Source of the DNA: an uncultured Acetatifactor sp.
GTDB lineage: Bacteria; Bacillota; Clostridia; Lachnospirales; Lachnospiraceae
Assembly: GCA_910585615.1 (NCBI GenBank)
Contig: CAJUFO010000044.1
Location: 1-37,467, forward strand
Length of the DNA stretch: 37,467 bases
Direction of reading: 5' to 3'
Shown: positions 6,698 through 15,505 of the stretch, piece after piece
Layout: each line of letters begins with the position of its first letter
Position numbering within the stretch: position 1 is the first letter of the stretch
Translations under genes and position numbers: made by a program
The notes under the pieces: generated by a model
Database searches by the model: none
Seen by the model: the letters and a program-made list of their open reading frames with translations, nothing else
Told to the model about the DNA's origin: nothing

Positions 6698-9679
6698 TCA
6701 CTTCCTCTTCCGGAAGGTCAGCGCGATCACCTCATGGGCGAACAGCGGAGCCGCCGCCAGGATGCTCAGCCGCATCCATTCTTTCCCCGACAGGGGCGAG
6801 GTGCCGAAGGCCTGAATCAGGAAGGGAATCTCCGTCACGGCGAACTGCAGCAGGAACCCGGCGGCACAGGCCAGGATCATGAGCCTGTTCTCCAGATGAT
6901 TCATCCGGAATACCGAGCGCTGGGTGTCCCGCATGCCCACCGCGTGGAAGAGCTGGGACATGCCCAGCACCGTGAAGGCGTAGGTCTGGGCCTTGGACAG
7001 CACGGAGCCGTTCTGCAGAATCTGGGTCAGGTTCTCCAAAGTCACGGCCAGGCCGTTCGTCCGAAGCAGCGCCCAGGGGAGCATCAGAAAGGCTGTCAGG
7101 CTCACCGTGGCAATTAACAGGCCGTAAAAACAGGTACACAGAAGGCCTCCCCTGGCGAACAGGCTCTCGCCCGCCTTTCTGGGCTGCTGTTTCATCAGGC
7201 TTTCCCCATCGTTTTTATCGATTCCCAGGGCCAGCGCCGGCAGGGAGTCGGTGATCAGGTTAATCCAAAGGATGTGGCTGGACTTCAGGGGGGAGGCCAT
7301 GCCGCATATCACCGCGAAGAACATGGTGACGATCTCCCCCAGGTTGGAGGACAGCAGGAAAATCACCGACTTGCGGATGTTCTCGTAGACCCCTCTCCCC
7401 TCCTCGATGGCACGGCGGATGGTGGCGAAATTGTCGTCCGTCAGTATCATGTCCGAGGCCTGCCTGGCCACGTCCGTCCCGTTCTTTCCCATGGCGATGC
7501 CGATGTCCGCCCTTTTCAGGGAAGGAGCGTCGTTCACGCCGTCGCCGGTCATGGCCACGATTTCCCCTCTCCGGCGAAATCCGTCCACGATGCGCACTTT
7601 CTGGGCAGGGGACACGCGGGCGAAGACTCTTATGTCTTCAATCCGGTCTGTCAGTTCCTCCTCCGACAGATGCCCCAGGGTCTCTCCTGTCATGCACTGT
7701 TCGGGGCGCTTGGCGATGCCCAGCTGTCTGCCGATGGCGAACGCCGTATCCACATGGTCTCCTGTAATCATAACGGTCTTCACCCCCGCCTCCCGGAAGT
7801 CGGCCACAGCCCTGGCAGCCTCCGGCCTGGCAGGGTCCTTCATGCCCACCAGCCCTAAGAACGTCAGGTCCTCCTCCACGGCCCCGGGGCTCTCCGTCTG
7901 CATGGCCACCGCCAGGGTGCGCAGCGCCTCCCCGGACATCTCCTCCACCGCGGCCAGGATCTGCCTGCGATACCTTTCCGAGAGCCTGGCCACGCCCTCC
8001 GGGGTGTGGATTCTGGTGCACCGCTTCAGCACCTCGTCCGGCGCGCCCTTGGTGTAGGAGACAGTGGTTTTGCCGCCGCTGCCAAAGCTCCAGCCGCCCG
8101 GCCGGGTTCCGGCAGAGGCGAATTCTGCCGCCCGCAGCTCTCCGGCCGCCCTCCCCTGCCGCCCCGGGCCTTCTTCCATGCTCCGGAAGCTTCCGGGAAT
8201 CCTGCCCCTGTCTTTTCCCCCTCCTTCTCCATGACCGTATCCGTCTCCGAATTGACGATTTTCCGTTGCATCATGCTTGCTATGCAGCGTAGTCATCATT
8301 TTCCGGTCAGAGTCGAAGGAGAGCTCCCCCAGCCGGGGCATCCTGCGCTCCAGCTCCTCCTTTTCCATCCCGAAGCCCGCGGCCAGATCCAGCAGCGCCA
8401 GCTCCGTGGGATCCCCTGTACGGTCTCCCTTCCCCGCTGCAGCATCGTTGCACAGCACCATCCCGTAATAGAAATCCGGGCAGAGCGCCGGGCTGCATTC
8501 CCCCGCCCTGTGCATCCGGCCCTCCAGCCAGCATTTCTCCACGGTCATCCGGTTCTGGGTCAGGGTTCCCGTCTTGTCCGAGCAGACCACGCTGACGGCC
8601 CCCAAGGTCTCCACGGAGGGGAGGCGGCGCACGATGGTGTTCACCTTCACCATGCGGGTGACGCTGAGGGCCAGGCAGATGGTCACCACGGCAGGCAGCC
8701 CCTCGGGCACCGCCGCCACCGCCAGGGAGATGGCTGTGATCAGCATTTCCGGCACATTGCGCTTTTGGAGCACGGCAATGGCAAAAAGGGCGGCGCAGAG
8801 CAGCAGGGATAACAGGCTCAGCACTTTTCCCAGCTCCCCCAGACGCTTCTGGAGCGGGGTCATCTCCTCCCTGCTCTCGGTAATCATGGTGGCGATCTGC
8901 CCCAGCTCCGTGTCCATGCCCGTGGCCGTCACCAGGCCCTGCCCCCTGCCGTAGGTGACGATGGTGGACATGTAGGCCATGTTGCGCCTGTCCCCCAGGG
9001 GGATGCGCTCTCCCTGGAATCCATCGCTTTCATGGAGCGCCCCTTTTCCATAGGAAATGTTTTTTCCACGGGAGATGTCTTTTCCCTGGGAGATGTCTTT
9101 TCCATGGGAAATGTTTTTTCCCATTATCCCCGTGAATCCCGCGTCTTTCTCTATAGGAAGAGACTCTCCTGTCAGGGCGGATTCCTCTATCTTCAGATTC
9201 GCGGACTGGGTCAGCCGCAGGTCCGCCGGCACCTGGCAGCCGGCCTCCAGCCAGACCAGGTCTCCCCGCACCAGCTCCGCCGCGGGAATCTCCATGCGCC
9301 TGCCCTCCCGGATGACGAAAGCCTTTGGGCTGGTGAGCTTCTTTAAGGACTCCAGGGCCTTCCTGGCCTTGCCCTCCTGAAGCACCCCCACCGCGGCGTT
9401 CAGCGCCACCACCACGCCGATGATCACGGCATCGCTGACTTCCCTCAGCAGCACGGACACCACTGCCGCCACGATCAGCACATAAATCAGCGGGTCGTTC
9501 AACTGCTCCAGAAACGACTCTATGATTGTCTTCTTTCTGGGGGCCCGCATTTCATTGCGCCCGTCCTGTTCCAGCCGTCTGGCCGCCTCCTCCGTCTTCA
9601 ATCCCATATGCAGATCGCTCTTCAGTTCCTCCGCCGTCTCACCAATGCCCCACTGTTCAAACACGCCTTTCCCTCCCAT
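6698..9679 (-). CDS. P-type cation-transporting ATPase (P2A, calcium type)
   Basis: A 993-residue membrane pump of the SERCA/PMCA-like bacterial P2 group. Seen in order: an N-terminal cation ATPase domain, paired membrane helices, the A-domain TGES (about 170-173), the ion-binding helix motif AAVPEGLPAVV (about 324), the phosphorylation site CSDKTGTLTQN (about 368), the nucleotide-domain KGAPD, the hinge TGDGVNDAPSLKRADIGIAMG, and a C-terminal set of helices. The start ATG 9679 has AAGGA eight bases upstream; a TTG at 9697 is an alternative. Two insertions are unusual: a glycine-rich tandem hexapeptide just after TGES (about 187-216) and a 70-residue low-complexity stretch in the nucleotide domain (about 468-537). 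It likely exports Ca2+, but Mn2+ or others are possible. Confidence 0.92.
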   Translation of the reverse strand: MGGKGVFEQWGIGETAEELKSDLHMGLKTEEAARRLEQDGRNEMRAPRKKTIIESFLEQLNDPLIYVLIVAAVVSVLLREVSDAVIIGVVVALNAAVGVLQEGKARKALESLKKLTSPKAFVIREGRRMEIPAAELVRGDLVWLEAGCQVPADLRLTQSANLKIEESALTGESLPIEKDAGFTGIMGKNISHGKDISQGKDISRGKNISYGKGALHESDGFQGERIPLGDRRNMAYMSTIVTYGRGQGLVTATGMDTELGQIATMITESREEMTPLQKRLGELGKVLSLLSLLLCAALFAIAVLQKRNVPEMLITAISLAVAAVPEGLPAVVTICLALSVTRMVKVNTIVRRLPSVETLGAVSVVCSDKTGTLTQNRMTVEKCWLEGRMHRAGECSPALCPDFYYGMVLCNDAAAGKGDRTGDPTELALLDLAAGFGMEKEELERRMPRLGELSFDSDRKMMTTLHSKHDATENRQFGDGYGHGEGGGKDRGRIPGSFRSMEEGPGRQGRAAGELRAAEFASAGTRPGGWSFGSGGKTTVSYTKGAPDEVLKRCTRIHTPEGVARLSERYRRQILAAVEEMSGEALRTLAVAMQTESPGAVEEDLTFLGLVGMKDPARPEAARAVADFREAGVKTVMITGDHVDTAFAIGRQLGIAKRPEQCMTGETLGHLSEEELTDRIEDIRVFARVSPAQKVRIVDGFRRRGEIVAMTGDGVNDAPSLKRADIGIAMGKNGTDVARQASDMILTDDNFATIRRAIEEGRGVYENIRKSVIFLLSSNLGEIVTMFFAVICGMASPLKSSHILWINLITDSLPALALGIDKNDGESLMKQQPRKAGESLFARGGLLCTCFYGLLIATVSLTAFLMLPWALLRTNGLAVTLENLTQILQNGSVLSKAQTYAFTVLGMSQLFHAVGMRDTQRSVFRMNHLENRLMILACAAGFLLQFAVTEIPFLIQAFGTSPLSGKEWMRLSILAAAPLFAHEVIALTFRKRK
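9050..9124 (-). repeat. 18-bp tandem repeat inside the P-type ATPase gene
   Basis: Four to five units of 18 bases encode the hexapeptide series GKNISH, GKDISQ, GKDISR, GKNISY and a weaker GKGALH in the cytoplasmic A-domain. The repeat stays in frame. Nothing comparable occurs at this place in ordinary P2 ATPases that I know of. Confidence 0.8.
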
Positions 9680-9770
9680 AGCTTGTTTCCTTTTCAAAGT
9701 CTATGTCCCCGGAGGGTAAAGTATGTCCGAATTTGATGTCATCATTTTTCCGACGTTTCTGCATCTTTTC

Positions 9771-9803
9771 TGCATCATTTTCCGGAAAGTGCGAAATGAT
9801 GCA
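9771..9803. promoter_or_regulatory. inverted repeat in the divergent promoter region
   Basis: TGCATCATTT (9771-9780) and AAATGATGCA (9794-9803) are perfect 10-bp arms around a 13-base spacer. They lie between the divergent P-type ATPase and VIT/VWA genes. A second small dyad, ATGCAC-CTTAT-GTGCAT, is at 9821-9837. The arms are spaced like a dimer operator; the regulator is not in the window. Confidence 0.5.
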
Positions 9804-9877
9804 AAAATGTTGAAAATCTGATGCACCTTATGTGCATTGCCGTCCTATTCTGGAGGCAGAAACGGAGGTACATCACG

Positions 9878-12013
9878 ATGAAAAAAAGAAGTAAGAGTCT
9901 GGTCTCACTGTTGTCCGCGCTGCTCCTGCTCACGGCATGCCCTTTCCCGGTCCATGCCGGCGAGGAGGAGGATGAGGAAAAGCTCCTGGCCCCCTATTTC
10001 GTCATCCAGAGCGAAGGGGCCGATGTCTCCACGGACTATTTCCCCCTAAAGTCCACGGAGGTGACCACAAATATTAACGGCGTCATCGCCGAGACCTATG
10101 TGGTGCAGACCTATGTGAACGAAGGCGACAAGCCCATAAACGCCCAGTACGTATTCCCCACCTCCAGCACGGCCACCGTCCACGGCATGACCATGGAGAT
10201 CGGCAGCCACAGGGTCACTGCCACAATCAAGGAGAAGGAGGAGGCAAAGGAGGAGTACGAGGAGGCAAAAGAGGAGGGAAAGAGCGCGTCCCTCTTGGAG
10301 CAGCGCAGGCCCAATGTCTTCACCATGGACGTGGCCAATGTCATGCCCGGGGACACGGCCCGCATCGAGCTGCACTATACGGAGCTGGTGGTCACCAGGG
10401 AGGGTGTCTGCGAGTTCGTCTTCCCCACGGTGGTGGGGCCCCGCTATGTCACGCCGGAGGATGCCGGCAGCCCTGTGGCGGATGCCGCCGTGCCGGACAG
10501 GGAGATGTCCACAGATGGGAGCCAGGATGGTGCCGCTGAGGGCACTGTGGAGGAAGAAGACAGTCCTGACACTACTGTCACAAATGGCGACGGCGCCGAC
10601 GGCTGGGCAGCCAGCCCCTATCTCCCCGAGGGCGTGCTGCCGGACAGCGAGTACCACATCACTGTCAACCTCTCCACCGGCGTGCCCATCGCGGACGTGA
10701 GCTGCAAGTCCCATGAGATAAAGGTGGAGCAGGAAAACGGCTCCCAGGCCCGCATCACCCTGGCGAATCCCGAGGACTATGCCGGAAACCGGGACTTCAT
10801 CCTGAAATACAGGCTCACCGGCGAATCCGTGGAGAGCGGCCTGGTGCTCACCGAGACGAATTCCGAGAAATATTTCTTCCTCACCGTCCAGCCGCCGGAA
10901 CGGTATGTCCCTGACGACATCCCGCCCAGGGAGTACATCTTCGTCCTGGACGTGTCCGGCTCCATGTACGGCTATCCCCTGGACACCGCCAAAGACCTGA
11001 TACGGAATCTGGTGACAGGCCTGCGGGACATCGACCGTTTCAACCTGGTCCTGTTTTCGGACGACACCTATCTGCTCTCCACCAAATCCCTGGCGGCCAA
11101 TTCCGGAAACGTCCAGGCGGCCATAGACCTGATCGACGAGCAGGAGGGCGGCGGCGGAACCTCCATGTTTCCGGCGCTCCAGACAGCCGTCTCAGTGCCC
11201 ATGAAGGAGGACGTGGCCCGGAGTGTGGTCATCATCACCGACGGCTATATCTCCAACGAGGACGAAATCTATGACCTGATCAACAGGAACATGGATGCCG
11301 CCAGCTTCTTCTCCTTCGGCATCGGCTGCTCCGTCAACGACTACCTGATCAAGGGCATCGCCCAGTGCGGCATGGGCGAGTCCTTCCTGGTCACCGATTC
11401 CGAGGACGCTGCGCAGTCCGCCGAACGGTTCGCCTCCTACATCGAGGCTCCCCTGATGACCGGAATCACAGTGGATTATGAAGGCTTCGACGTCTATGAT
11501 GTGGCCACCTCCACGCCCTCCATCCTATATGCCCAAAAGCCCCTGATCCTCTTCGGCAAATGGCGCGGGGAGCCCACGGGCACCATCACCGTCTCAGGGA
11601 AGGCCGGCGGGGAGGATTATGTGCAGGAGATTCCCGTGGCCGACGCGGCCGTGGATACGGAGGACGAGTCCATCCGCTATCTCTGGGCCCGCACGAAGCT
11701 GGATCAACTGGCGGGATACGGCAGCACACGCAATGATGACTCCGTAAAGGAGGAAATCACCCAGCTGGGGTTGGATTACAACATGACCACGCCATATACT
11801 TCATTCGTGGCAGTGGTGGAGGAAATCCGGAATCCGGAGGGCGAGAGCCAGGACGTGAACCAGGCCAACCCCCTGCCCCTCCAGGTGTCCAACCTGGCCG
11901 TGGGCGGCGGATATACCGCTTACTCGGAGCCCGGCGGAATCCTGCTGGGAGTGATACTGACAGTGGTGTCGTTTTATGGCGCGCTGCGGCAGAAAAAGAA
12001 GAAAAAGCGATAG
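9878..12013 (+). CDS. exported VIT and VWA domain protein, likely exosortase substrate
   Basis: A 711-residue protein; ATG 9878 follows GGAGG at 9864-9868. The first 27 residues are a signal peptide. It offers both a lipobox (LTAC, Cys21) and a signal peptidase I site (VHA at 25-27). Residues about 40-190 match a vault/inter-alpha-trypsin (VIT) domain. An acidic linker (about 205-245) follows, then a VWA domain with an intact MIDAS: DVSGS 358-362, Thr428, Asp454. The C-terminus has the shape of a sorting signal: SEPGG (683-687), a hydrophobic stretch (about 688-702), and a basic tail KKKKKR. The exosortase gene starts 33 bases downstream, so this is very probably its target. A surface adhesion or scaffold role is inferred. 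Confidence 0.85.
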   Translation: MKKRSKSLVSLLSALLLLTACPFPVHAGEEEDEEKLLAPYFVIQSEGADVSTDYFPLKSTEVTTNINGVIAETYVVQTYVNEGDKPINAQYVFPTSSTATVHGMTMEIGSHRVTATIKEKEEAKEEYEEAKEEGKSASLLEQRRPNVFTMDVANVMPGDTARIELHYTELVVTREGVCEFVFPTVVGPRYVTPEDAGSPVADAAVPDREMSTDGSQDGAAEGTVEEEDSPDTTVTNGDGADGWAASPYLPEGVLPDSEYHITVNLSTGVPIADVSCKSHEIKVEQENGSQARITLANPEDYAGNRDFILKYRLTGESVESGLVLTETNSEKYFFLTVQPPERYVPDDIPPREYIFVLDVSGSMYGYPLDTAKDLIRNLVTGLRDIDRFNLVLFSDDTYLLSTKSLAANSGNVQAAIDLIDEQEGGGGTSMFPALQTAVSVPMKEDVARSVVIITDGYISNEDEIYDLINRNMDAASFFSFGIGCSVNDYLIKGIAQCGMGESFLVTDSEDAAQSAERFASYIEAPLMTGITVDYEGFDVYDVATSTPSILYAQKPLILFGKWRGEPTGTITVSGKAGGEDYVQEIPVADAAVDTEDESIRYLWARTKLDQLAGYGSTRNDDSVKEEITQLGLDYNMTTPYTSFVAVVEEIRNPEGESQDVNQANPLPLQVSNLAVGGGYTAYSEPGGILLGVILTVVSFYGALRQKKKKKR

Positions 12014-12046
12014 GTAGGTGCGCCGAATCGCGCAGGAGGAATACAG

Positions 12047-12877
12047 ATGGATAATCGGAAATCGACTAAATTTCTCAGACAGAACCTGATTCTTTATATG
12101 GCAGGATTCCTTATCCTCCTGGGAATGAAATATCTCTACAGTAAGGCGGACGCGGAGAGCCTGCGGTGGATTCTGGGCCCCACCGCCCGCTGGGTAGAGG
12201 CTTTGAGCGGCATCCCTTTCGTCTATGCGCCGGGCATGGGCTATGCCAACCACGAGCTGCGCTTCCTTATCGCTCCCTCCTGTTCCGGTGTACAGTTCAT
12301 CATCATCACTGCCGCCATGCTCTTCTTTTCATTCTCCCACTGCGTGGGATGCCGCCGTGTGGGATGCCGCCGCGCGGCGAATATCCCGGAGAGGCTCCTG
12401 CCGGAAATCCCGCGGGCAGCGCTGGGGCTGGGGTGGCTTGCCGCCAGCCTCTTTCTCTCCTATCTTTTCACCATCCTCGTGAACGGGCTGCGGATCGTGG
12501 CAGCCATCTATCTGCCGCCTATCTTTGAACGGACAGGCGTTCTGGGCGGCTGGCTGACTCCGGAGAGGCTCCATACCATGATAGGCGCTGTGGTCTACTT
12601 CGCGGCCCTCTTGACGATCTACCGGCTGGCGGGGCTTCTCTTCGACAGATTCCAGGGCGCGGAAAAGGACAGGCCCTCCGCTTCCATCCTGCGCAGGTGC
12701 CTGTCCCCTGTATTCTGGTACTTCTTTATCGTGCTGGGCATCCCTTTTCTGAACAGAGCCTGGCGCAGTGGCCGATTTACGGAATTCGCCCTGCTGGTGT
12801 CCCTGTGCTGCGGCTCTGTCCTGGTCCTCTACGGCCTGGCAATCCTGTTTCACAGGCTGTTGCGCCACAAAGGATGA
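12047..12877 (+). CDS. exosortase family transpeptidase (XrtK-like)
   Basis: A 276-residue polytopic membrane protein, roughly seven helices. The exosortase/archaeosortase catalytic residues sit in their usual contexts: Cys79 in IAPSCSGVQF, Arg149 in LVNGLRIVAA, and His176 in PERLHTMIGAVVYF. AGGAGG precedes the ATG. Exosortases cut a C-terminal tripartite signal on an exported protein and transfer it to a cell-envelope acceptor. The VIT/VWA protein just upstream is the obvious substrate, and no other candidate is in the window. A small 15-base tandem duplication (12346-12375) encodes VGCRRVGCRR in a loop after the catalytic Cys. The XrtK subtype is a recollection from the gene pairing and was not checked. 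Confidence 0.8.
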   Translation: MDNRKSTKFLRQNLILYMAGFLILLGMKYLYSKADAESLRWILGPTARWVEALSGIPFVYAPGMGYANHELRFLIAPSCSGVQFIIITAAMLFFSFSHCVGCRRVGCRRAANIPERLLPEIPRAALGLGWLAASLFLSYLFTILVNGLRIVAAIYLPPIFERTGVLGGWLTPERLHTMIGAVVYFAALLTIYRLAGLLFDRFQGAEKDRPSASILRRCLSPVFWYFFIVLGIPFLNRAWRSGRFTEFALLVSLCCGSVLVLYGLAILFHRLLRHKG

Positions 12878-12909
12878 CTCCGGCCGGAGAGTTCTGCGCT
12901 GGGCGTACT

Positions 12910-13344
12910 TTAGACTACGCCCTTCTGCAGCATGACATTGGCGTACAGCGCGCCCTCCCCGGTGGCCACGATGGCATAGGCCTCCCTGGCCTCCTCATAG
13001 AAGGCGAAGCGCTCTATGTGTCCGATGGCCTCCTGCCCCCTGGCATCGGCGGCCTTTACCAGCTTCCCGTACTCCGCCCAGATCGGGGTCTCCACCTTGT
13101 CCCCGGGCATCACCTCCATCAGGTTCACGGGCTTCTCCACATAGGTGTCCAGCGGGAACAGCTCCAGCACAGCCTCCAGCACCTCGCACGCCCCGTGCCC
13201 GTCCATGCGGATCACCCTGGCATCCTTCCCCACTGATTCAGAGGGGAAGTTCCCGTCCGCGATTACAATCCTGTCCCCGTGCCCCATCTCGCACAGCACC
13301 TTCAAAAGCTCCGGCGACAGAATCTTCGGTATCCCTTTCAGCAT
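12910..13344 (-). CDS. fucU: L-fucose mutarotase FucU / RbsD family
   Basis: A 144-residue protein close to the usual 140. It opens MLKGIPKILSPELLKVLCEMGHGD, closely following FucU of enterobacteria, with the conserved His in MGHGD and the ADGNFP motif. The start is set at ATG 13344, since GGAGG stands eight bases before it; the ATG five codons upstream has no such site. FucU interconverts the alpha and beta anomers of fucose or related sugars for the next enzyme. No other fucose genes are visible, so the physiological sugar is open. It is convergent with the exosortase gene. Confidence 0.9.
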   Translation of the reverse strand: MLKGIPKILSPELLKVLCEMGHGDRIVIADGNFPSESVGKDARVIRMDGHGACEVLEAVLELFPLDTYVEKPVNLMEVMPGDKVETPIWAEYGKLVKAADARGQEAIGHIERFAFYEEAREAYAIVATGEGALYANVMLQKGVV

Positions 13345-13424
13345 CCCTTTTTCCTCCATTCCATTTATTTGCGATCTCAGGCCTTTCGGCCCTTTTTCCC
13401 TATTTTACCACCCTTTTTCATAAA

Positions 13425-13453
13425 AGTATAGTCTCCAAACGCTTCTGCGCAAA
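13425..13453 (-). promoter_or_regulatory. probable promoter of fucU
   Basis: On the minus strand TTTGCG (13448-13453) and TATACT (13425-13430) are 17 bases apart, about 80 bases before the fucU start. The -10 matches 5 of 6 consensus positions and the -35 only 3 of 6. Read-through from cutC is also possible. Confidence 0.4.
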
Positions 13454-13497
13454 AGGCCAATCAGATTAGTTTTGAGGAATATGCGAAATGAAACTTC

Positions 13498-14265
13498 TTA
13501 TTCTCCCGCTGTCAGGGCGGCCGCCTCGTCCAGCACCTGCCTGGCGGCACGAATCTTCTCCCGGGCCGTGCGGAAGATCTCGTACTCCCCCAGCCCCGGC
13601 ACGCCCATGGACACCTCCTCCTTCCGGTAGGACATGCCGCTGTCCAGCACCGTCTTCCCCGACATATGGTAGCTGGACGCTCCCGTAGCGGGAACCATCT
13701 GCCGGATCACGGCAGCGTCCACTCCGCCCCCCGCCATAATGTCCACCTGGCCGCCGCTCTCCCGCACCAGGCGGGCAATCAGCTCCCTGCCCTGTGTGCA
13801 GTCGGCCTTCTGGCCGGAGGTGAGGATGGTCTGGACTCCCAGGCCCTTGGCCTGCTCCAGCGCCTCATAGGGGTCCGCGCACATGTCGAAGGCCCGGTGA
13901 AGGGTCATGGACATGTCCCCTGCCGCCTCCCTGAGGGCCTTCATCCGCTTCGTGTCCAGGGAGCCGTCCGGCAAAAGGCATCCCACCACCACGCCCTCCG
14001 CGCCAAGCCGCCTGTACAGCTCCACGCTGCGCAGGATGATGCCGAACTCATGCTCCGTGTACAGGAAGTCCCCGTACCGGGGGCGGATCAGCACATGGAT
14101 CCTGGCGTCCGTCAGCTCCCTGACCTTCTCATACAATGCCTGCTCCGGGGTGGTGCCGCCGATGATCAGGTTGGCGCACAGCTCCAGCCGATCCGCCCCT
14201 CCCTCCGCGGCCTCCACCGCGGATTCCGGGGAATCCACGCATGCCTCTAAGATATATTTTTTCAA
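13498..14265 (-). CDS. cutC: CutC family protein (TIM barrel)
   Basis: 255 residues, typical for the family. Diagnostic segments are EACVDSPESAVEAAEGGADRLELC at the N-terminus, IRPRYGDFLYTEHE, TLHRAFDMC, TSGQKADCTQG and IMAGGGVD. CutC was named for copper homeostasis in enterobacteria, but a direct copper role is disputed and the fold suggests a metal-dependent enzyme. The start is TTG 14265, with GAGGAG six bases upstream. Its neighbours are sugar isomerases and a mutarotase, so a carbohydrate role is possible here. Confidence 0.9.
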   Translation of the reverse strand: MKKYILEACVDSPESAVEAAEGGADRLELCANLIIGGTTPEQALYEKVRELTDARIHVLIRPRYGDFLYTEHEFGIILRSVELYRRLGAEGVVVGCLLPDGSLDTKRMKALREAAGDMSMTLHRAFDMCADPYEALEQAKGLGVQTILTSGQKADCTQGRELIARLVRESGGQVDIMAGGGVDAAVIRQMVPATGASSYHMSGKTVLDSGMSYRKEEVSMGVPGLGEYEIFRTAREKIRAARQVLDEAAALTAGE

Positions 14266-14281
14266 ACTGTTCTCCTCTCTG

Positions 14282-14581
14282 CATCTCTTACGCCGTTATC
14301 TTTTTTCGCCCGGCCATCTGTAGCGGGCATCTTTTCCTCCTGTGCTGTCAGCCGCCGTCATATGCTCGCAGACGGTAAAATTAGGAACCGTCGCCGGGCC
14401 ACAATGAAGAAGGGCATTCATGGCAAACTTTAGACCGTCAGTATAAATCAGGGCCGCCGCAAAACGGCAGCCCCTTTCCATATGCGGCAGCACAGCGTCC
14501 TCAAACTGCCGTAAACCCGAAATCCTTCCCGCGGTCCGGGCATTCTTCCGGGTGAGGCCTGCTCGTCAGGCGAGCTCCTCC
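14282..14581. other. 300-base stretch with no supported gene
   Basis: Short frames exist, for example a 65-codon one on the minus strand at 14296-14493, but none has a ribosome binding site or recognisable sequence. Near 14555-14585 the minus strand carries nested short inverted repeats (TGAGG...CCTCA and GCCTG...CAGGC) after the isomerase stop, without a T tract. I see nothing else. Confidence 0.5.
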
Positions 14582-15457
14582 TCACGCTCCGTACACTTCC
14601 GCCACGTATCTTCTCAGGTTCTCCAGGCCGATGGCCACACCCTTCAGGCAGTCCTCCATGCCCTCGAATTCGATAGCTATGTATCCGTCATATCCTGCAC
14701 CCTTCAGGGCCCGCAGACACTGTACTACAGGCACGTCTCCGTGTCCCACCACCGTGCCGCGCAGGAAATTGCCGCCCCTGGAGAGGAAGAAGCCCTGGCC
14801 CGGATCGGCCGCCTGGCCGCTCTTGACGATGAAGTCCTTGGCATGGACGTAGAATGCGTAGGGTGCGCATCTGCCCACCGCCGTCACCGGGTCGTCGTCC
14901 ACGCACAGGAAGTTGCCCATGTCCACCAGCTGGCCGAAATTATCGTTCGCCACCGTGTTGATCAGCTTCTCCACCCGCAGGCTGTCCTGAGAGATGAAGC
15001 CGTGGTTCTCCGTCATGGTCTTGATGCCCTTCTGTGCCGCATACTCCGTCACGGCCAGGCAGCCCTTTGCCAGGCGCTCCAGGACATTGTCGTATCCATG
15101 GTAGGTTCTGTTCGGAATCGCGAATATCGTATCATGGCGCATGGTGGGGCAGCCCAAGATGGCGGCGATGTCCACCTGGGCTTTCAGGCGCTCCACCTCG
15201 GCCTCCAGATTGCCCTCGCTGCCTCCTAACAAGTCCGCTCCCACGGCATAGTTGGAGATGGCCAGGCCCACCCTGTCGGCCTCCGCCCGGAGCTTTTTCG
15301 CGTACTCTGCCGGGTCTTCATCCTTGGGGAACACGAAGTCCACGTACTCGATCGCATCGAAGCCCATCTCCTTTACCTTTTCGATGCAGGAAAAGGGCGT
15401 GAGCCTGCCGTCCTGGATATACTGCATGAAGCTATATACACTGACAGAAAATTTCAT
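14582..15457 (-). CDS. sugar phosphate isomerase/epimerase (AP endonuclease 2-like TIM barrel)
   Basis: 291 residues of the xylose-isomerase-like TIM-barrel superfamily. Likely metal ligands are visible: Glu in TMTENHGF, Asp in LVDMGNF, His in YVHAKDF, and Glu in YIAIEFEGM. AGGAGG stands nine bases before the ATG. Such proteins epimerise or isomerise sugars, inositols or keto-sugars; the substrate cannot be read from sequence. A paralogous isomerase lies just upstream at 15628-16470, separated by a repeat element, and both face the same way as cutC and fucU. Confidence 0.85.
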   Translation of the reverse strand: MKFSVSVYSFMQYIQDGRLTPFSCIEKVKEMGFDAIEYVDFVFPKDEDPAEYAKKLRAEADRVGLAISNYAVGADLLGGSEGNLEAEVERLKAQVDIAAILGCPTMRHDTIFAIPNRTYHGYDNVLERLAKGCLAVTEYAAQKGIKTMTENHGFISQDSLRVEKLINTVANDNFGQLVDMGNFLCVDDDPVTAVGRCAPYAFYVHAKDFIVKSGQAADPGQGFFLSRGGNFLRGTVVGHGDVPVVQCLRALKGAGYDGYIAIEFEGMEDCLKGVAIGLENLRRYVAEVYGA

Positions 15458-15479
15458 CTCGAAGTCCTCCTATTCATGA

Positions 15480-15503
15480 CAATAGAAAGCCTGCTTTCTA
15501 TTG
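15480..15503. repeat. near-perfect palindrome upstream of the isomerase
   Basis: CAATAGAAAGC and GCTTTCTATTG are perfect 11-base arms around a 2-base centre. It lies just upstream of the ribosome binding site of the 14582-15457 gene and directly beside the 15506-15609 repeat. It could be a hairpin in the leader or an operator. Confidence 0.6.
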
Positions 15504-15505
15504 TA

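Noticed and set aside
10046..10714. 222-codon minus-strand frame within the VIT/VWA gene
   Set aside because: Antisense shadow of a well-supported coding region with high GC at third positions.
13386..13400. GGCC-TTTC-GGCC hairpin followed by T on the plus strand near fucU as a terminator
   Set aside because: Stem of only four base pairs and no plus-strand gene to terminate.
14296..14493. 65-codon minus-strand frame between cutC and an isomerase gene
   Set aside because: No ribosome binding site, no recognisable sequence, starts and ends arbitrarily in a gene-free stretch.
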